This document shows, piece by piece, positions 5,175 through 6,767 of a stretch of 6,767 bases of DNA. The stretch covers positions 1 through 6,767 of the forward strand of contig JAMBLL010000290.1 of the NCBI GenBank assembly GCA_023336765.1, in the 5' to 3' direction. The stretch comes from Actinomycetes bacterium (GTDB lineage: Bacteria; Actinomycetota; Acidimicrobiia; Spongiisociales; UBA5794). The position numbers and the translations under genes were made by a program. Within the stretch, counting starts at the first letter, position 1. Each line of letters starts with the position of its first letter. A model generated the notes under the pieces. The model had not been told where the DNA came from, did not search any database, and worked only from the letters and a program-made list of their open reading frames with translations.

Positions 5175-6453
5175 CGGACCAGAGCCCCTCATCACGGACG
5201 ATGACGCCCGCAACCGCCGAGTCGACACATTCGCCGAGACTGCCGAACACAACATCGACACCGATGTTTCCGGGGGCGTAGTAAGCCCACTTCGCGGAGT
5301 CGGTCATCGCGATACCGGTCGTGTTTCGTACTATCGGCGTGATGTACGTACACGTGTCGGTTACGAAGGTCACACCGGACGCTTCAAGCGATCCCGCCCA
5401 GCCTCGCTGCATGGCTTCGTGGAGAATCTCCCGGCCGGTTGACACATAAAGATCGATGGACGGATGGATCGTTCGCCCATCCATCACTTCGAACAAGGCA
5501 TGGATCTCAGAGAGTGAATAGTGCGGTGTTCCCAGATTCACGGTCGCCAGGTCGGTACGTGTTGCTGTCGACAGAGAATCACGTGCGGCACTGAGCTGCT
5601 GGTGCGTGATCACGATCGTTTCGTCTGGCACAACACCACCGCACGCGATCTCGAGCGTCGGTGCTTCAGGCGTGATACCGACTGCATGGAACATGGCCAG
5701 GCTGCCCGATGACGCCGCAGCGGCACCCAGGGCCTTCAGGTTGTCTTCAGACACGTCCTCGGGCAATCCGACGATCACAGGCACGCTCGACCCGCACTTC
5801 CTACCGAGCACGAAACCGATCACGGGGTACACGGCGTCTGTTGACAACATCTGTTGTGACAAACAACTCACGTCGACGACCTGGGTGGCCCGCCGCATCT
5901 CGGTTCTGTGGAGACCAGCGTCGGGAACCCTGCCGGTGATCGCGGCGGCGATGTCGATGAAGTCACCGTAACGATGGGTCCGCGCGCCGAGCACACTGTT
6001 GGCGAAGACGACAGCGTTCGACTCAGCCCACGCAACGTGTTCGCCGAATCCAGGCCGTTGCTCTCGCTGGTACGGGGCACAGGTCCACGTTGGTTCACAT
6101 CCAAGGGCGATGTACGCGTCCATGAGTGCCTTGGCGGCAGCACCGGTGGCAGGGTCACCGCGGAAGAGTTCGGGGTGAAGAAGATCGAGGCTGGAAACGT
6201 TCAGCGTCGTCGGCACAACGACCTTGGCACCGCTATCCACGAACACGTTGACATAGTCGAGTCCCGACTGGCCGTGATACAGGCAGGAATCTATGTGGGC
6301 GCCGGTGATCGGACGAAGATGCTTGGCGCCCATCGTCTGGGCAAGCCGCACGACAAGACGCATCGCCATGGAGACACCATCGCCGCGCGCACCGTCAAGC
6401 AGACTCTTCTCGTGTGCAGTGAGATCGATCTGCAATGCGTGAAACCCCTTCAT
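5164..6453 (-). CDS. Aconitase X catalytic (large) subunit, possible cis-3-hydroxy-L-proline dehydratase
   Basis: This 429-residue protein has the full length expected of an AcnX large subunit. Signatures in order are LTAHEKSLLDG (11-21), ITGAHIDSCLYHG (49-61), VVPTTLNVSSLDLLHPE (79-95), GCEPTWTCAPYQR (118-130), FGEHVAWAESNAVVFANSVL (136-155), ITGRVPDAGLH (172-182), LGTPHYSLSEI (307-317), TFVTDTCTYITPI (362-374) and DSAKWAYYAPGNIGVDVVFG (385-404). Cys125 in CAPY and Cys368 in TDTC are candidates for iron-sulphur ligands. AcnX enzymes are aconitase-superfamily dehydratases: bacterial members dehydrate cis-3-hydroxy-L-proline, while archaeal ones act on mevalonate 5-phosphate. With no mevalonate genes in view, the bacterial role is the better guess, but no proline-catabolism gene is in view either. 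The protein is cytosolic, with no signal peptide. The ATG at 6453 has only a weak GGGA nearby but sits where family members begin. Confidence 0.9.
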   Translation of the reverse strand: MKGFHALQIDLTAHEKSLLDGARGDGVSMAMRLVVRLAQTMGAKHLRPITGAHIDSCLYHGQSGLDYVNVFVDSGAKVVVPTTLNVSSLDLLHPELFRGDPATGAAAKALMDAYIALGCEPTWTCAPYQREQRPGFGEHVAWAESNAVVFANSVLGARTHRYGDFIDIAAAITGRVPDAGLHRTEMRRATQVVDVSCLSQQMLSTDAVYPVIGFVLGRKCGSSVPVIVGLPEDVSEDNLKALGAAAASSGSLAMFHAVGITPEAPTLEIACGGVVPDETIVITHQQLSAARDSLSTATRTDLATVNLGTPHYSLSEIHALFEVMDGRTIHPSIDLYVSTGREILHEAMQRGWAGSLEASGVTFVTDTCTYITPIVRNTTGIAMTDSAKWAYYAPGNIGVDVVFGSLGECVDSAVAGVIVRDEGLWSGAD

Positions 6454-6578
6454 GTCCCGGACGCTTACACGATGGCGGGTCTCTGTTGAAACCGGTCCTG
6501 TCTGCGTGTGGGTTGCCCGATGTCCTCGGCTACATCACGGGTATCGTTGCCCGCGCTACTGGACCACAGTAGACGAGT

Positions 6579-6593
6579 AGGTCTGACCGACCT
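6579..6593. promoter_or_regulatory. Operator-like inverted repeat AGGTC-n5-GACCT
   Basis: AGGTCTGACCGACCT has 5-bp inverted arms around TGACC, and also contains the tighter palindrome GGTCTGACC (6580-6588). The inner form resembles the GGTCnGACC core reported for some GntR/FadR-type regulators of catabolic genes. It lies just after the weak + strand promoter candidate and 126 nt upstream of the acnX start. No regulator gene is in the window, so this is a guess from shape only. Confidence 0.3.
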
Positions 6594-6612
6594 GCGCCGC
6601 TAGGGAGATTCC

Positions 6613-6617
6613 GGAGG
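6613..6617 (+). promoter_or_regulatory. Ribosome binding site of the repeat-protein gene
   Basis: GGAGG lies 7 nt before the ATG at 6625. It is the main evidence that the repetitive sequence beyond it is translated from that start on the + strand. Confidence 0.75.
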
Positions 6618-6624
6618 ATCAACA

Positions 6625-6767
6625 ATGTCTGGAGAGTCGACACTGTCAGGTGAATCCGGGGAATCGACACTCTCAGGCGAGTCCGGTGAATCCGGGGAAT
6701 CGACACTCTCAGGCGAATCGGGTGAATCCGGGGAATCGACACTCTCAGGCGAATCAGGTGAATCAAC
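6625..6767 (+). CDS. Unrecognised Ser/Glu/Gly-rich repeat protein, N-terminus only (3' partial)
   Basis: The frame begins ATG TCT GGA GAG and stays open to the end of the window, giving 47 residues: MSGESTLSGESGE, then tandem copies of the 12-residue unit GESGESTLSGES. Serine occupies every third position, with Gly-Glu-Ser triplets broken by Thr-Leu-Ser. There is no signal peptide, hydrophobic segment or recognised domain in the visible part; the repeat starts at residue 2. The composition is acidic and probably disordered or extended, like the linkers of some surface or Ser-glycosylated proteins. The excellent ribosome binding site and strict codon phase support a real gene over noncoding repeat DNA. 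It is transcribed away from acnX. Function is unknown, and most of the gene is outside the window. Confidence 0.7.
   Translation, partial: MSGESTLSGESGESTLSGESGESGESTLSGESGESGESTLSGESGES
6649..6767 (+). repeat. 36-nt tandem repeat, three full copies and a partial fourth
   Basis: Copies begin at 6649, 6685, 6721 and 6757 (the last cut by the window edge). The stretch GGTGAATCCGGGGAATCGAC and the following ACTCTCAGGCGA are identical in all three full copies; differences are confined to the last codons (GAGTCC, GAATCG, GAATCA). A degenerate half copy precedes them at 6628-6648. Near identity even at third codon positions points to recent amplification or ongoing homogenisation. Confidence 0.92.

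Larger units (their letters stand above)
6454..6624. promoter_or_regulatory. Divergent spacer between acnX and the repeat-protein gene
   Basis: This 171-nt region must carry promoters for both directions. On the + strand the best pair is TTGCCC (6547-6552), 17 nt, TAGACG (6570-6575), only a partial match to consensus, about 50 nt before the ATG at 6625. No convincing promoter was seen on the - strand. The 8-mer GTTGCCCG occurs twice (6512-6519 and 6546-6553). Confidence 0.4.

Noticed and set aside
5908..6489. Long + strand frame (193 codons) opposite the acnX large subunit
   Set aside because: It lies opposite a gene with clear AcnX motifs and has no recognisable family motif or ribosome binding site; long antisense frames are common in GC-rich DNA.
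6649..6767. 36-nt repeats as a CRISPR array
   Set aside because: Copies are directly adjacent with no spacers, are in codon phase behind a strong ribosome binding site, and encode a regular peptide repeat.

Overview
The window (about 60% GC by eye) looks like a chromosomal stretch of a bacterium. It may be an Actinomycetota member, perhaps Acidimicrobiia-like, because the surface protein has a GGGWF-type C-terminal domain without an LPXTG signal and aconitase X is split into two subunits. No marker gene fixes the taxonomy, so this is a weak inference. No rRNA, tRNA, transposase, integrase or CRISPR array is visible.

Positions 1-4114 (+ strand) read as one compact operon that begins before the window. 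It starts with the C-terminal 670 residues of a large secreted or surface protein made of DUF11, PKD and further Ig-like domains, a GGGWF-type terminal domain and a Lys-Gly tail. Three tandem stand-alone phage-tail-collar (MdpB-like) proteins of 169-173 residues follow, each with its own strong Shine-Dalgarno and 10-30 nt spacing. Next is a GNAT acetyltransferase. A DUF6916 protein on the opposite strand (4095-4403) overlaps the GNAT gene tail to tail by 20 nt.

From 4404 to 4730 there is no convincing gene. Positions 4731-6453 (- strand) hold the small (swivel, DUF126-like) and large (catalytic) subunits of a two-subunit aconitase X. These overlap by about 11 nt and are probably translationally coupled. 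In bacteria this enzyme family includes cis-3-hydroxy-L-proline dehydratase.

A 171-nt divergent spacer (6454-6624) with a short operator-like palindrome separates acnX from a new + strand gene. That gene has an excellent ribosome binding site and starts at 6625. All of it that lies in the window is a near-perfect 36-nt tandem repeat encoding GESGESTLSGES, and it runs off the right edge.

The part most likely to be an undescribed system is the first block: surface Ig-repeat protein, three paralogous collar proteins, GNAT and DUF6916, with no phage structural, lysis or packaging gene nearby. The collar proteins keep constant ends (MSEPF at the start, PSRN at the end) and a metal-binding-like HxH motif, while their middle parts differ. 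This suggests related trimeric fibre tips with different specificities. The acnX operon is probably an unrelated metabolic neighbour.
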